Below the pieces are notes generated by a model, which searched no databases, had not been told where the DNA came from, and saw only the letters and a program-made list of their open reading frames with translations. Below are positions 1 through 8,489 of a stretch of 64,000 nt of DNA, one piece after another. Positions within the stretch are counted from its first letter, which is position 1. Each line of letters begins with the position of its first letter. The DNA lies in NCBI GenBank assembly GCA_902779125.1, contig CACZAC010000005.1:101176-165175 (forward strand), written 5' to 3'. A program made the translations under genes and the position numbers. The stretch is from an uncultured Bacteroidales bacterium (GTDB lineage Bacteria > Bacteroidota > Bacteroidia > Bacteroidales > Muribaculaceae).

Positions 1-1929
1 GTGGTCAAGGTGCAGTCGGTGATACCTGGCTACCTGTTGCGTCTGCATGAGCGCTATGAGTGGGGACAAATCGGTGTACTGGTCAATACCCATGCCCAAG
101 GCAACGCGCTGGTAGAGTGCATCCTTGAATATAACAAACGCACAATGGGCGAGAAAATCAGCATCATTTCGGGAGAGTCGCTGCTGCTCAACAATTCACC
201 CATCATCCGCCGCATTATTGCTATGCTGCGTTTTATCGATGTGAGCCAGTTCAACGGTACCGACGATGACAGTGATGACAACGATGACGTGAATGTGGCA
301 TCTGGCAATGACGCTATCGAGAGCCGTATCATCGGCAAGCGCATGAGCGACCAGCGTCTATATGTGGCGTTAAACGACTTCATCCAGCGGATTTCGGCCC
401 AACCCGACGCTACCGACGAGGAAACGGGATTGATGTTGGCCGATTGCTTGAGCCGCAGCGCTGCTGTGACTCCATCGGAACAGGGTGATAATCCTCAACC
501 CGTTGCCGGGTTGTTGGATGACTTGCTGCCGTCAGATAGCGAACTCACCACCCTGGTCAACATTGTTGAGACCATCATTGCCCATTTCAAAAAGGACCCC
601 ATGGGCACCAACGATGTAGACCGCGAAACGGCTTTCCTGATGGCATTTCAGGATTGTGTCATGCAGTTCACGACGCAGCGTAACGGTGGCAGTGTGAGGG
701 AATTCCTCAAGTACTGGGATGAGAAGAAGAACAAGTTCTCAGTCGGGATGCCCGACAGCCAGAATGCCGTCAATATCATGACCATCCATGCTGCCAAGGG
801 ACTGGAGTTTGACTGTGTGGTAATTCCTTACGCTGACTGGGAACTCACCGACAACAGCAAGGAGAACAGTTACTGGATGCCCAAGGAGGTCTTCGTTGAT
901 GCATTGTCGGCACTGCCCCTCGATGCAGCATCCTGTGAGGACGCGATTGTTCCTCCTTTGCTCCATGTGGGAAAGAAATATTGTAAGGAATTGATTGATA
1001 ATCAATTGGTTGGTGGTGAACTGAGAAAGTTCTATGAAAAACAGCAGACCGACCTGCTTGTCGAGAACCTCAATAAGACTTATGTGGCTTTCACGCGCCC
1101 GTGTAGCGAGATGCACATCTTTAGCAGTCCCAAAGGCAAATCCAAGGAGGAGAACCCCGACGACAAGCCCAAGAAGGCCAGAAAGGCTCCTGTTGATCAG
1201 TCCGCGACTTGCAAGGACCTGTCAGAACTCATGAAACTTTACAGCAAGGAGCAGATGATGCCAGTCGATGGCGCTGACGGTTGGTTTGAGTTTGGCGTGG
1301 AATCTTCGCGCGACGATATCCGGAATCATCTCAAGAAGACCGATGACAGCGACGTCAAACAAGAAACAATTGACCAATATACCATCAGGCCAATACCCCT
1401 CAAAATCAACGTCAAAGTGGAAGAAGCCGCGAGCATCCATATCAACGCGGGTCTCAGGCTGCACAGCCTCTTGAGCCGCGTCCGTGACCGAAATGACTTG
1501 GAGCGGGTTATCGACCAGGGAGTCAAACATGGTGTCATTACCGATGTCCCCGATGACCCCTGCAACCTCGAGAATGTCAAGACTCATGTCTGCCGTCCCA
1601 TCCTTGACTCCAGTAACCCCGTTGCCGCTTGGTTCGCCCCCGATAACAAGGTTTACAGTGAGCGGACCATCACAACGGCATCCACTTCGCTCTGGGACGA
1701 GGACGGCATCGAGAATTTGAGGCCAGACCGTATCATCCGCCGCCCCGACGGCACTTTGCTCGTCATCGACTACAAGAGTGGCCAGCGCGACGACAAGCGC
1801 TACCTGCGTCAGGTGAACCGGTACCTCGACAAACTGCGCCTTGTTTACCCCGACACCCCCATTGCCGGACGCATCTGGTACATCCTCGACGACACCATCC
1901 TCGACCATCGCGGCAATCTGGTAAAATAA
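1..1929 (+). CDS. AddA/RecB-like UvrD-family helicase-nuclease, C-terminal part (5' truncated by window edge)
   Basis: This is the last 642 residues of an ATP-dependent double-strand break repair helicase-nuclease. The N-terminal Walker A half lies before the window, and base 1 is not the real start. Helicase motif V is visible around residue 260 (MTIHAAKGLEFD). Motif VI follows near 360 (NKTYVAFTRP). The C-terminus carries a PD-(D/E)XK RecB-type nuclease core, with D576 in LRPDRII and D590-x-K592 in VIDYKSG. An acidic low-complexity stretch lies at residues 80-100. In Bacteroidales such proteins usually pair with an AddB-like PD-(D/E)XK protein, which would be upstream and is not visible. 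The family call is secure; AddA versus another UvrD-exonuclease subfamily is not. Confidence 0.85.
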   Translation: MVKVQSVIPGYLLRLHERYEWGQIGVLVNTHAQGNALVECILEYNKRTMGEKISIISGESLLLNNSPIIRRIIAMLRFIDVSQFNGTDDDSDDNDDVNVASGNDAIESRIIGKRMSDQRLYVALNDFIQRISAQPDATDEETGLMLADCLSRSAAVTPSEQGDNPQPVAGLLDDLLPSDSELTTLVNIVETIIAHFKKDPMGTNDVDRETAFLMAFQDCVMQFTTQRNGGSVREFLKYWDEKKNKFSVGMPDSQNAVNIMTIHAAKGLEFDCVVIPYADWELTDNSKENSYWMPKEVFVDALSALPLDAASCEDAIVPPLLHVGKKYCKELIDNQLVGGELRKFYEKQQTDLLVENLNKTYVAFTRPCSEMHIFSSPKGKSKEENPDDKPKKARKAPVDQSATCKDLSELMKLYSKEQMMPVDGADGWFEFGVESSRDDIRNHLKKTDDSDVKQETIDQYTIRPIPLKINVKVEEAASIHINAGLRLHSLLSRVRDRNDLERVIDQGVKHGVITDVPDDPCNLENVKTHVCRPILDSSNPVAAWFAPDNKVYSERTITTASTSLWDEDGIENLRPDRIIRRPDGTLLVIDYKSGQRDDKRYLRQVNRYLDKLRLVYPDTPIAGRIWYILDDTILDHRGNLVK

Positions 1930-1960
1930 TGGTCAGCATGAGTGGCTTTTGTTGAGTAAA

Positions 1961-1977
1961 CCGAGGCTTTGCCTCGG
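1961..1977 (+). terminator. Small GC-rich hairpin after the helicase-nuclease gene
   Basis: CCGAGGC and GCCTCGG form a 7-bp stem with a 3-base loop about 30 bases after the stop codon. It has no strong T-run. A wider 8-base inverted repeat (1932-1939 with 2024-2031) encloses it. It may be a terminator or an mRNA 3'-end structure. Confidence 0.4.
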
Positions 1978-2073
1978 TCCGCATGACTGTGTCCAGGGTG
2001 TTCAGTAGTGAGCCAAAAAGCGGATGCTGACTAGAAACTAGGGGCTAGGGACTTGAAACTCAAAACTTTTTTG

Positions 2074-2081
2074 TACCTTTG
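2074..2081 (+). promoter_or_regulatory. Bacteroidetes-type promoter box, upstream copy, for argS
   Basis: TACCTTTG fits the TAnnTTTG -7 box, with a TTG at 2053-2055 placed 18 bases before it. It forms the left arm of a near-palindrome centred on AATTAATT (about 2074-2101), so a related box (TACCTTCG) faces the opposite way on the minus strand. Confidence 0.5.
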
Positions 2082-2092
2082 CCAATTAATTG

Positions 2093-2162
2093 GCGAAGGT
2101 AGGCTACGCCTCGGGAATGCTCAAATTAATTTGGCATTCCGCTCGACTTGCACTACCTTTGC
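2093..2162. repeat. Intergenic element with promoter-like ends, copy 1 (upstream of argS)
   Basis: This element of about 70 bases begins with GCGAAGGTAGGCT and ends with CTCGACTTGCACTACCTTTG. The left end is the reverse complement of a promoter -7 box with one mismatch, and the right end is a perfect -7 box. The middle holds a GGAATGC/GCATTCC inverted repeat. A diverged copy with the same order of conserved blocks lies at 56015-56090 upstream of rsmA. Confidence 0.6.
2154..2161 (+). promoter_or_regulatory. argS: Bacteroidetes-type promoter box directly upstream of argS
   Basis: TACCTTTG is preceded after exactly 20 bases by TTTG at 2130-2133, an excellent match to the Bacteroidetes housekeeping promoter. 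Transcription would start about 45 bases before the argS ATG. Confidence 0.65.
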
Positions 2163-2213
2163 AGTTTGAATTGACTAGTGACTAAAGATTAGTGGCTTAA
2201 AAACTAAAAGATT

Positions 2214-3998
2214 ATGTCTATTGATAATATACTTGCACAGGCTACCGCGGTGGCGGTAAAGGAGTTGTATGGCGTGGACTTTCCCGCTGAGAAGATTGTT
2301 CCCCAGACGACCAAGAAGGAATTTGAGGGCAATGAGACGATTGTGGTGTTCCCGTTCTTGAAGGCGTCCCGCAAGGCGCCAGATGTGACTGCACAGGAAA
2401 TCGGTGAGCACATGCTGGCTCACTGCGAGGCAGTAGAGAAATTCAACGTCATCAAGGGCTTCTTGAACATCACCATCAAGCCATCTTTCTGGACGGGTGT
2501 GCTGAAGCACGTTGCCGAGACGCCCGACTACGGCTTCACGGCAGCCAATGATGACAGCCAGCTGGTGATGATTGAGTACTCCTCGCCCAACACCAACAAG
2601 CCGCTGCACCTGGGCCACGTTCGCAACAACCTGCTGGGCTACAGCCTCTCCAAGATTATGGAGGCCAACGGTTACAAGGTGGTCAAGACCAATATCGTCA
2701 ACGACCGCGGTATCCACATCTGCAAGTCGATGCTCGCATGGCTCAAGTGGGGCAATGGCGCAACACCCGAATCGACCGGCAAGAAGGGCGACCACCTGAT
2801 TGGCGACTTCTATGTGGCATTTGACAAGCACTACAAGGCCGAAATCAAGGAACTCGTCGAGAAGGGAATGAGTCCTGAAGAAGCCGAGAAGCAGGCTCCT
2901 CTCATCCAGGAGGCACACGACATGTTGCGTCGCTGGGAGGCTGGTGACCCCGAGGTTCGCGCCCTGTGGGAGAAGATGAACAACTGGGTATATGCCGGCT
3001 TTGACGAGACCTACAAGCGCATGGGTGTTTCCTTCGACAAAATCTACTACGAGAGCGACACTTACCTCGTGGGACGCTACACCGTGCTCGAGGGCCTCGA
3101 GAAGGGCATTTTCTACCGCAAGGAGGACAATAGCGTGTGGGCTGACCTCACTGCCGACGGCTTGGACAACAAGTTGTTGCTGCGCAGCGACGGCACGTCG
3201 GTCTATATGACCCAGGACATCGGTACCGCCCAGTTGCGTTACAAGGACTATCCCATCGACCGCATGATTTATGTGGTGGGTAATGAGCAGAACTACCACT
3301 TCCAGGTGCTCTCGCTGTTGCTTGACAAGTTGGGCTTCAAGTGGGGTAAGGATTTGGTACACTTCTCCTATGGCATGGTCGAGTTGCCCAACGGTAAGAT
3401 GAAGTCCCGCGAGGGTACTGTGGTCGATGCCGACGAACTCATGGACGAGATGATTGCCACCGCTACCGATATGGCCAACGAGCCTGGCCGCCTGCAGGGC
3501 GTGCCTGAGGACGAGCGCGACGACGTGCTCCGCATGATTGGCTTGGGTGCCTTGAAGTATTTCATCCTTAAGGTGGACCCCAGGAAGACCATGCTGTTCG
3601 ACCCCAGCGAGTCCATCGACTTCAACGGCAACACCGGTCCCTTCATCCAGTACACCTATGCCCGCATCCAGTCGGTATTGCGCAAGTGCTGTGAGGACTA
3701 CAAGGCCGAGGACATCAGCAGAGTGGCTCCCAACGAGAAGGAGACCTCGCTGATTCAGAAACTCGCCGATTTCACGACCGTCGTTGCCGATGCCGGTCGC
3801 AACTACAGCCCCGCACTCATCGCCAACTACGTCTATGACCTCGCTAAGGAGTACAACCAGTTCTACCACGACTGCAGCATCCTCAAGGAGCAAGACACGG
3901 CCGTGCGCTGCTTCCGCCAGCTGCTGAGCGAGACCGTAGCCGACGTTATCAAGCGCGGCATGTCATTGCTGGGTATCGAGATGCCCAACCGCATGTAG
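2214..3998 (+). CDS. argS: Arginyl-tRNA synthetase
   Basis: This class I aminoacyl-tRNA synthetase charges tRNA-Arg in the cytoplasm. The protein is 594 residues, normal for bacterial ArgRS. An N-terminal Add-1 tRNA-binding region (about 1-110) is followed by the HIGH motif as PLHLGHVRNN (about 129-138) and a KMSKS-like loop as GKMKSREG (about 393). The C-terminal anticodon-binding helical domain begins near residue 480. The ATG follows the strong promoter boxes at 2074 and 2154 and an A-rich leader, as is usual in this phylum. The next gene is codirectional after 89 bases of short-unit repeats. Confidence 0.97.
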   Translation: MSIDNILAQATAVAVKELYGVDFPAEKIVPQTTKKEFEGNETIVVFPFLKASRKAPDVTAQEIGEHMLAHCEAVEKFNVIKGFLNITIKPSFWTGVLKHVAETPDYGFTAANDDSQLVMIEYSSPNTNKPLHLGHVRNNLLGYSLSKIMEANGYKVVKTNIVNDRGIHICKSMLAWLKWGNGATPESTGKKGDHLIGDFYVAFDKHYKAEIKELVEKGMSPEEAEKQAPLIQEAHDMLRRWEAGDPEVRALWEKMNNWVYAGFDETYKRMGVSFDKIYYESDTYLVGRYTVLEGLEKGIFYRKEDNSVWADLTADGLDNKLLLRSDGTSVYMTQDIGTAQLRYKDYPIDRMIYVVGNEQNYHFQVLSLLLDKLGFKWGKDLVHFSYGMVELPNGKMKSREGTVVDADELMDEMIATATDMANEPGRLQGVPEDERDDVLRMIGLGALKYFILKVDPRKTMLFDPSESIDFNGNTGPFIQYTYARIQSVLRKCCEDYKAEDISRVAPNEKETSLIQKLADFTTVVADAGRNYSPALIANYVYDLAKEYNQFYHDCSILKEQDTAVRCFRQLLSETVADVIKRGMSLLGIEMPNRM

Positions 3999-4087
3999 TT
4001 AACAGTTAATAGAGAATAGTTAATAGTTAAAGTTGGCATGGAAATTGCTGTAAACAACTGAAAACAGACAACTGACAACTGAAAGAT
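3999..4087 (+). repeat. Short-unit intergenic repeats (GTTAACAGTTAAT and AACTGACAACTG types)
   Basis: The whole argS to BI-1 spacer is built from degenerate tandem units. TTAACAGTTAAT/AGTTAATAGTTAA lies at 3999-4031, and AACTGAAAACAGACAACTGA-type units lie at 4055-4085. The same unit types recur at 20209-20281, 21760-21836 and 40180-40272. Confidence 0.6.
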
Positions 4088-4816
4088 ATGAACAACTGGG
4101 ATAATAACTACGTGGACGGCTATCAGAGTGCCGTTCAAGCCGAGAACGAAATGACGCTGCAGCGCTACGTCGCTGCCGTGATGCGTCGAGTGTATGGCCA
4201 GATGACATTAGGACTGCTGCTGACAGCCCTCACTTGTTTCCTGATGCTGGCCAGTGAGACATTGAAGGGCCTGTTTCTTGCCAACAAGATTGTTCTCTTG
4301 TTGCTGTTTGCCGCCGAGTTGGGATTGGTGATCTACCTGAGTGCCCGCATCAACAAGATGAGCGCCACGATGTCAAGAGTGATGTTCTATCTTTACAGCA
4401 TTCTTAACGGTATCACCTTGACACCAATTTTCTATGTTTACACGAGTTCGAGCATTGCCGCCACATTTGCTATCACGGCTGCCATGTTCGGCGCGATGAC
4501 CATCTTCGGCTATGTGACCCGTCAGGATTTGTCCAAAATCGGCTCTTTCCTGGTGATGGCACTTTTCGGACTTATCGCATGCCTGCTTGTTAGTATGTTC
4601 TGGCAGAACTCAATGTTTGAGTTGCTTATCAGCTTCGCCGGTGTGCTCATCTTTGTGGGATTGACCGCTTGGGACACTCAGGCTATCAAGCGCATGTGTG
4701 CCGAGGCCGATTCGTCGATGGTAGGCAAGGTCGCCACCATGGGTGCCCTGACGCTCTACCTCGATTTCATCAACCTGTTCATCTACTTGCTGCGCATCTT
4801 CGGTAACCGCAACTGA
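4088..4816 (+). CDS. Bax inhibitor-1 (YccA/BI-1) family membrane protein
   Basis: This 242-residue integral inner-membrane protein has about seven hydrophobic helices from residue 35 to the C-terminus, the BI-1/TMBIM fold. The family is associated with calcium leak and membrane-protein quality control (YbhL/YccA types), but the role in Bacteroidetes is not established. Supporting features are the conserved TAWDTQAIK stretch near residue 198 and a C-terminal helix pair ending in FIYLLRIFGNRN. The N-terminal 30 residues are polar and cytoplasmic. A strong hairpin terminator follows. Confidence 0.9.
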   Translation: MNNWDNNYVDGYQSAVQAENEMTLQRYVAAVMRRVYGQMTLGLLLTALTCFLMLASETLKGLFLANKIVLLLLFAAELGLVIYLSARINKMSATMSRVMFYLYSILNGITLTPIFYVYTSSSIAATFAITAAMFGAMTIFGYVTRQDLSKIGSFLVMALFGLIACLLVSMFWQNSMFELLISFAGVLIFVGLTAWDTQAIKRMCAEADSSMVGKVATMGALTLYLDFINLFIYLLRIFGNRN

Positions 4817-4844
4817 TTTTTCTGAAAAAGAAAATTCCCATATT

Positions 4845-4884
4845 CGACCCCGATAGCTTTTTTTGCTGTCGGGGTCGATTTTTG
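4845..4884 (+). terminator. Rho-independent terminator after BI-1 gene
   Basis: A 13-bp stem (CGACCCCGATAGC with GCTGTCGGGGTCG, one G-T wobble) has a T-rich loop and is followed by ATTTTTGG. Confidence 0.85.
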
Positions 4885-4939
4885 GTGCTATAGTCCTATG
4901 AAAGTGCCTTTTAGATTTGCTTTTTGCCATGTTTTTCAT

Positions 4940-4947
4940 TACCTTTG
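4940..4947 (+). promoter_or_regulatory. Bacteroidetes-type promoter for the secreted Ig-like/dockerin gene
   Basis: TACCTTTG has TTTG at 4916-4919, 20 bases before it. It lies 63 bases upstream of the preferred start at 5011, which supports that start over an in-frame ATG at 4924. Confidence 0.65.
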
Positions 4948-5010
4948 CCGATGTTTGCTGGCTGTAGCCCAGCTATGGATGTGTCTTTAACTTTTAAAAC
5001 CTATTACCGT

Positions 5011-6147
5011 ATGAAGAGATTTTTATTTTTATCCTTGATGTTGATGACTGTCGGCATCATGTGGTCGAGTGAGAATGCACCTGTACTTGGTGTTGCTGGG
5101 AATCAGACTAGGGATGATGTTCCCTACGAGACGCCTGCTCCGGTTTTGAGCTATGAGTTGACTGATTATGCTATGGTTTTCACCGCTACTGGTGAGGGTA
5201 CTGTGACGCTTTACATCCAGTATATTGACAATTGGAGTGGAGCGGTGACCAACGAGCAATACTCAGGTTATGGAATTGCTACCGTAGAGGTTCCGCGCGA
5301 TTATGAAACCACCTATGTTAACGTGTGGGCAAGCGCACAGGCAAACGATGATGCTGTCCCTGGGGTTATACCCGTTCAGTATTACATTGAGATTCCTGCT
5401 CAAGAGATGCCTCCCCAAGTTACTCCCTGCCCCGAGTTGTATTACGAGGATACTGGAGAAGGTATTTTGGTCACCGTAACCGGTGAGGGCACCATCTGTC
5501 TGTACTTGGATGATATACTTGTTGCCGAAGGCTATGGCTTTGCTGATTATTTTATTCCATATAGCGATGAACCCGATGGAGAGGAATACGGCTTCTCTGC
5601 TACAGCTCAGATAGATGGTTGGGAGATGAGTGAATATATTTATTATATTGTATTTGTTCCAGGCGTACCTCAACCGTATGAGACACCCGCTCCTGATTGG
5701 ACTTATAACTTGACCGATTACTCTATGGTCTTCACTGCTGTTGGTGAGGGTACTGTAACGCTCTACATCCAGTTCATCGACAATGCTACTGGTGAGATGA
5801 CCACGGAGTCCGTCTCGGGTGAGGGAAGCGTAGTCTTTGAGATACCACGCGGTTCTGAAACCACATATGTAAACGTGTGGGCCACCGCCCAAGCAAATGA
5901 GAATGCTTATATAGGCTATTCTGAAGTTGAGTACTACGTTGAAATCCCTGCTATGGTTACTGTTGTCCCGGGTGACGCCGATGGAGACGGCAAGGTGTCG
6001 GTGACCGACGTGACCGCAATCATCGATTATGTCCTGTCCAATGATGCTAGTGGCATTAACCTTGATGCTGCCGACTTTAACAATGACGGTAGGATTACGA
6101 TTGCCGATGTCACAGATATGATTGACTATATCATTTCAAATCCCTGA
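5011..6147 (+). CDS. Secreted repeat protein with C-terminal dockerin-like module
   Basis: This 378-residue exported protein has no recognised catalytic domain. A signal peptide starts at ATG 5011 (MKRFLFLSLMLMTVGIMW). An in-frame ATG at 4924 would sit before the promoter box and bury the signal, so it is rejected. Two closely similar beta-rich repeats (about 40-130 and 220-310) share YETPAP, LTDYxMVFTATGEGTVTLYIQ and ETTYVNVWA; a third, more divergent segment separates them. They look like Ig/FN3-type folds. Residues 321-378 form a complete dockerin-like pair (GDADGDGKVSVTDV and AADFNNDGRITIADV) with calcium-loop Asp/Asn positions kept. The role is unknown; surface display or adhesion is an inference. 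Confidence 0.8.
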   Translation: MKRFLFLSLMLMTVGIMWSSENAPVLGVAGNQTRDDVPYETPAPVLSYELTDYAMVFTATGEGTVTLYIQYIDNWSGAVTNEQYSGYGIATVEVPRDYETTYVNVWASAQANDDAVPGVIPVQYYIEIPAQEMPPQVTPCPELYYEDTGEGILVTVTGEGTICLYLDDILVAEGYGFADYFIPYSDEPDGEEYGFSATAQIDGWEMSEYIYYIVFVPGVPQPYETPAPDWTYNLTDYSMVFTAVGEGTVTLYIQFIDNATGEMTTESVSGEGSVVFEIPRGSETTYVNVWATAQANENAYIGYSEVEYYVEIPAMVTVVPGDADGDGKVSVTDVTAIIDYVLSNDASGINLDAADFNNDGRITIADVTDMIDYIISNP

Positions 6148-6178
6148 TTAATATCATTGTAACATAATTGAATTGAAA

Positions 6179-6213
6179 TGGTGCGCCACCGTCGGGTGAC
6201 GCATCATTTTTTG
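6179..6213 (+). terminator. Rho-independent terminator between the Ig-like/dockerin gene and the amylase gene
   Basis: A 12-bp stem (TGGTGCGCCACC with GGTGACGCATCA, one mismatch and one wobble) with GTCG loop is followed by six Ts. Confidence 0.75.
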
Positions 6214-6255
6214 TTATCATGGCTCTTTTTTTGTGGCAGATTACGGGAAAAGTGA

Positions 6256-6263
6256 TATATTTG
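6256..6263 (+). promoter_or_regulatory. Bacteroidetes-type promoter for the GH13 gene
   Basis: TATATTTG matches TAnnTTTG. A TTTG at 6230-6233 lies 22 bases before it. The start codon follows 27 bases later. Confidence 0.55.
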
Positions 6264-6290
6264 TGCTGTTATTAATCAAAATTAAGCGCA

Positions 6291-8390
6291 ATGACTATGA
6301 AACGGATGATTTTAATTGCAATGTGGATGCTGACGCCCGTGTTGTTGATGGCACAAGGCTGGCCCACAAATTATGGCGGTGTAATGCTACAGGGATTCTA
6401 TTGGGACTCTTACAACGATAGCAAGTGGACCAACCTCGAGTCTCAAGCCGACGAGTTTGCTGAGTTTTTCAGCCTCGTGTGGATACCACAGAGTGGCTAT
6501 TGCAGCGGATATACCTCAATGGGCTATGACCCCTTGTATTGGTTTACCAACTACAATAGTTCCTTTGGCTCTAAGGCTCAGCTACAGTCGATGATTAACA
6601 CCTTCAGCAGTAAAGGAATCGGCACGATAGCCGATGTGGTCATCAACCACCGCAAGAATGTTTCCAACTGGGTGGATTTCCCCGCCGAGACTTACAAGGG
6701 CGTGACCTATCAGCTCAAGTCCACCGACATCTGCCGTGATGACGATGGCGGACAGGCATTGAGTTGGGCGACTTCCCATGGCTATTCGCTGAGTACCAAC
6801 AACGACACTGGCGAGGACTGGAGCGGAATGCGTGACCTGGACCATAACAGCACCAATGTTCAGAATAACGTTAAGGCCTATATCAAGATGCTGCTTGATG
6901 ACATGGGCTATGTCGGTTTCCGCTACGATATGACCAGGGGCTATGCCGCCAGATTTACCGGCATGTATAATGCCTATGCCAACCCCACTTATTCGGTAGG
7001 AGAATATTGGGACGGCAACCTGAGCGCAGTCAAGGCGTGGATTGACGGTACCAAGGTCAATGGAGTGGTGCAGAGCGCAGCTTTCGATTTCCCCTTCCGC
7101 TACACCATTCGCGATGCGGTGAACAATAACAAGTGGACCAATCTGTCGGGTACCGGCAAGGGGCTGAACACCGAAAGTAACTACATGCGATATGCGGTAA
7201 CCTTCGTCGAGAATCACGACACGCAGTACCGCGATGCCAGCAATCCTCAGGATCCCATCAATCAGTATGTCGAGGCTGCCAACGCCTATATGCTGGCTAT
7301 GCCGGGCACTCCGTGCGTTTTCCTCAAGCACTGGATGAGTTACAAGGAGAGCATCAAGCAGATGATTTATGCCCGCCAGTTGGCTGGCATTACCAACACC
7401 AGTGCCACTGCCCAGTATGCCTACAGCAATAACAACAACTATTATGTCCAGCGCACTACGGGCTCGCGTGGCACCTTGATGGCGGCCATGGGTGGCTCGG
7501 CTTTCACGATGCCCTCGTCCTACGTTGTCGTGGCCAGTGGCACTAACTACCGTCTGGCCTTGAGTAAATCGACAGAAACGGCTTGGGCTAGTGTACCCAG
7601 CGGCGTGAGCCAGGATCCGTTCAATGTGACGCTGACTGCCATCAGTCAGAACTCAAGTGCTCAGATTGTCTATACCCTTGACGGCACCGAGCCTAGCGCC
7701 ACCAACGGTACTGTTATCGCCAGCGGTGAGAGTGTACGCATCAACAAGTGCCTGACGCTCAAGGCAGGCTTGCTCGTCAATGGTACGGTGAAAGGGGTTA
7801 TCACCCGCAATTATACCGTCATCAATGAGGAGGGCTATGAAGCCTATGAAATCACGGTCTATCTCAAGGACCCGACCGTGGCGCCCAACAACTGGCCGCG
7901 GGTCGTGTACTACTGCTGGGACAGCAACGACGTGCAGCAGTGCAGCAATTGGCCGGGTGAGGTGGTGACCGACACCCGCATAGTTCACGGCGAGAAGTTC
8001 TATTACAAAACTTTCACCATCACTGGTACCACCTACTCTGTGAACTTCGTGTTCAATCAGGGCGGCAGCACGGCAGGCAGCCACCAGACTGTGGATGTGA
8101 CGGGTGTGCGCGAGACTTCATTCTTTGAAGTGACGACCCAGACCAACAAATACCAGGTGAGTGATGTGACAGCCGATTATCTGCCTTATCTGGATAATGA
8201 TGTCACCGTCGGTGATGTAAATGGTGACGGCAGCATTTCTATCAGTGATGTGACGGTATTGATTGACTATCTGCTATCAGGAAATGCCGCTGCGATTATC
8301 ATTGATGCAGCCGATGTGAATGGCGACAGTGCAGTCGGCATCAGTGACGTGACTGAACTGATTGACTGCTTGCTGAGCGGCGATGATTAG
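6291..8390 (+). CDS. Secreted alpha-amylase (GH13) with starch-binding module and dockerin-like tail
   Basis: This 699-residue exported alpha-glucan hydrolase has a signal peptide at residues 1-21, ending LLMAQG; an alternative ATG at 6297 gives the same signal. The GH13 barrel spans about 25-390. Region I is DVVINH (115-120), the nucleophile is D213 in GFRYDMTR, the acid/base is E238 in VGEYWD, and the transition-state Asp is D310 in ENHD, so the catalytic set is complete. A chitobiase-C-like beta domain (about 443-515) and a CBM26-like starch-binding module (about 525-625, rich in W and Y) follow. Residues 641-699 are a full dockerin-like pair. Starch binding and breakdown at the cell surface or outside is the likely role. 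Confidence 0.92.
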   Translation: MTMKRMILIAMWMLTPVLLMAQGWPTNYGGVMLQGFYWDSYNDSKWTNLESQADEFAEFFSLVWIPQSGYCSGYTSMGYDPLYWFTNYNSSFGSKAQLQSMINTFSSKGIGTIADVVINHRKNVSNWVDFPAETYKGVTYQLKSTDICRDDDGGQALSWATSHGYSLSTNNDTGEDWSGMRDLDHNSTNVQNNVKAYIKMLLDDMGYVGFRYDMTRGYAARFTGMYNAYANPTYSVGEYWDGNLSAVKAWIDGTKVNGVVQSAAFDFPFRYTIRDAVNNNKWTNLSGTGKGLNTESNYMRYAVTFVENHDTQYRDASNPQDPINQYVEAANAYMLAMPGTPCVFLKHWMSYKESIKQMIYARQLAGITNTSATAQYAYSNNNNYYVQRTTGSRGTLMAAMGGSAFTMPSSYVVVASGTNYRLALSKSTETAWASVPSGVSQDPFNVTLTAISQNSSAQIVYTLDGTEPSATNGTVIASGESVRINKCLTLKAGLLVNGTVKGVITRNYTVINEEGYEAYEITVYLKDPTVAPNNWPRVVYYCWDSNDVQQCSNWPGEVVTDTRIVHGEKFYYKTFTITGTTYSVNFVFNQGGSTAGSHQTVDVTGVRETSFFEVTTQTNKYQVSDVTADYLPYLDNDVTVGDVNGDGSISISDVTVLIDYLLSGNAAAIIIDAADVNGDSAVGISDVTELIDCLLSGDD

Positions 8391-8489
8391 CCTTGATGGC
8401 CGATAGTGCATAATTGTGGACATCTATACAATAAAAAGCGGTTTTCTTAGTTAATTAGGTAAAGATAAACCATTTTTTACTGACTAGAA

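Noticed and set aside
2175-3893. Long open frame of 572 codons on the minus strand over argS
   Set aside because: It is the antisense shadow of argS, produced by codon bias of the real gene; its translation is Val/Leu/Gly-rich and lacks any family pattern.
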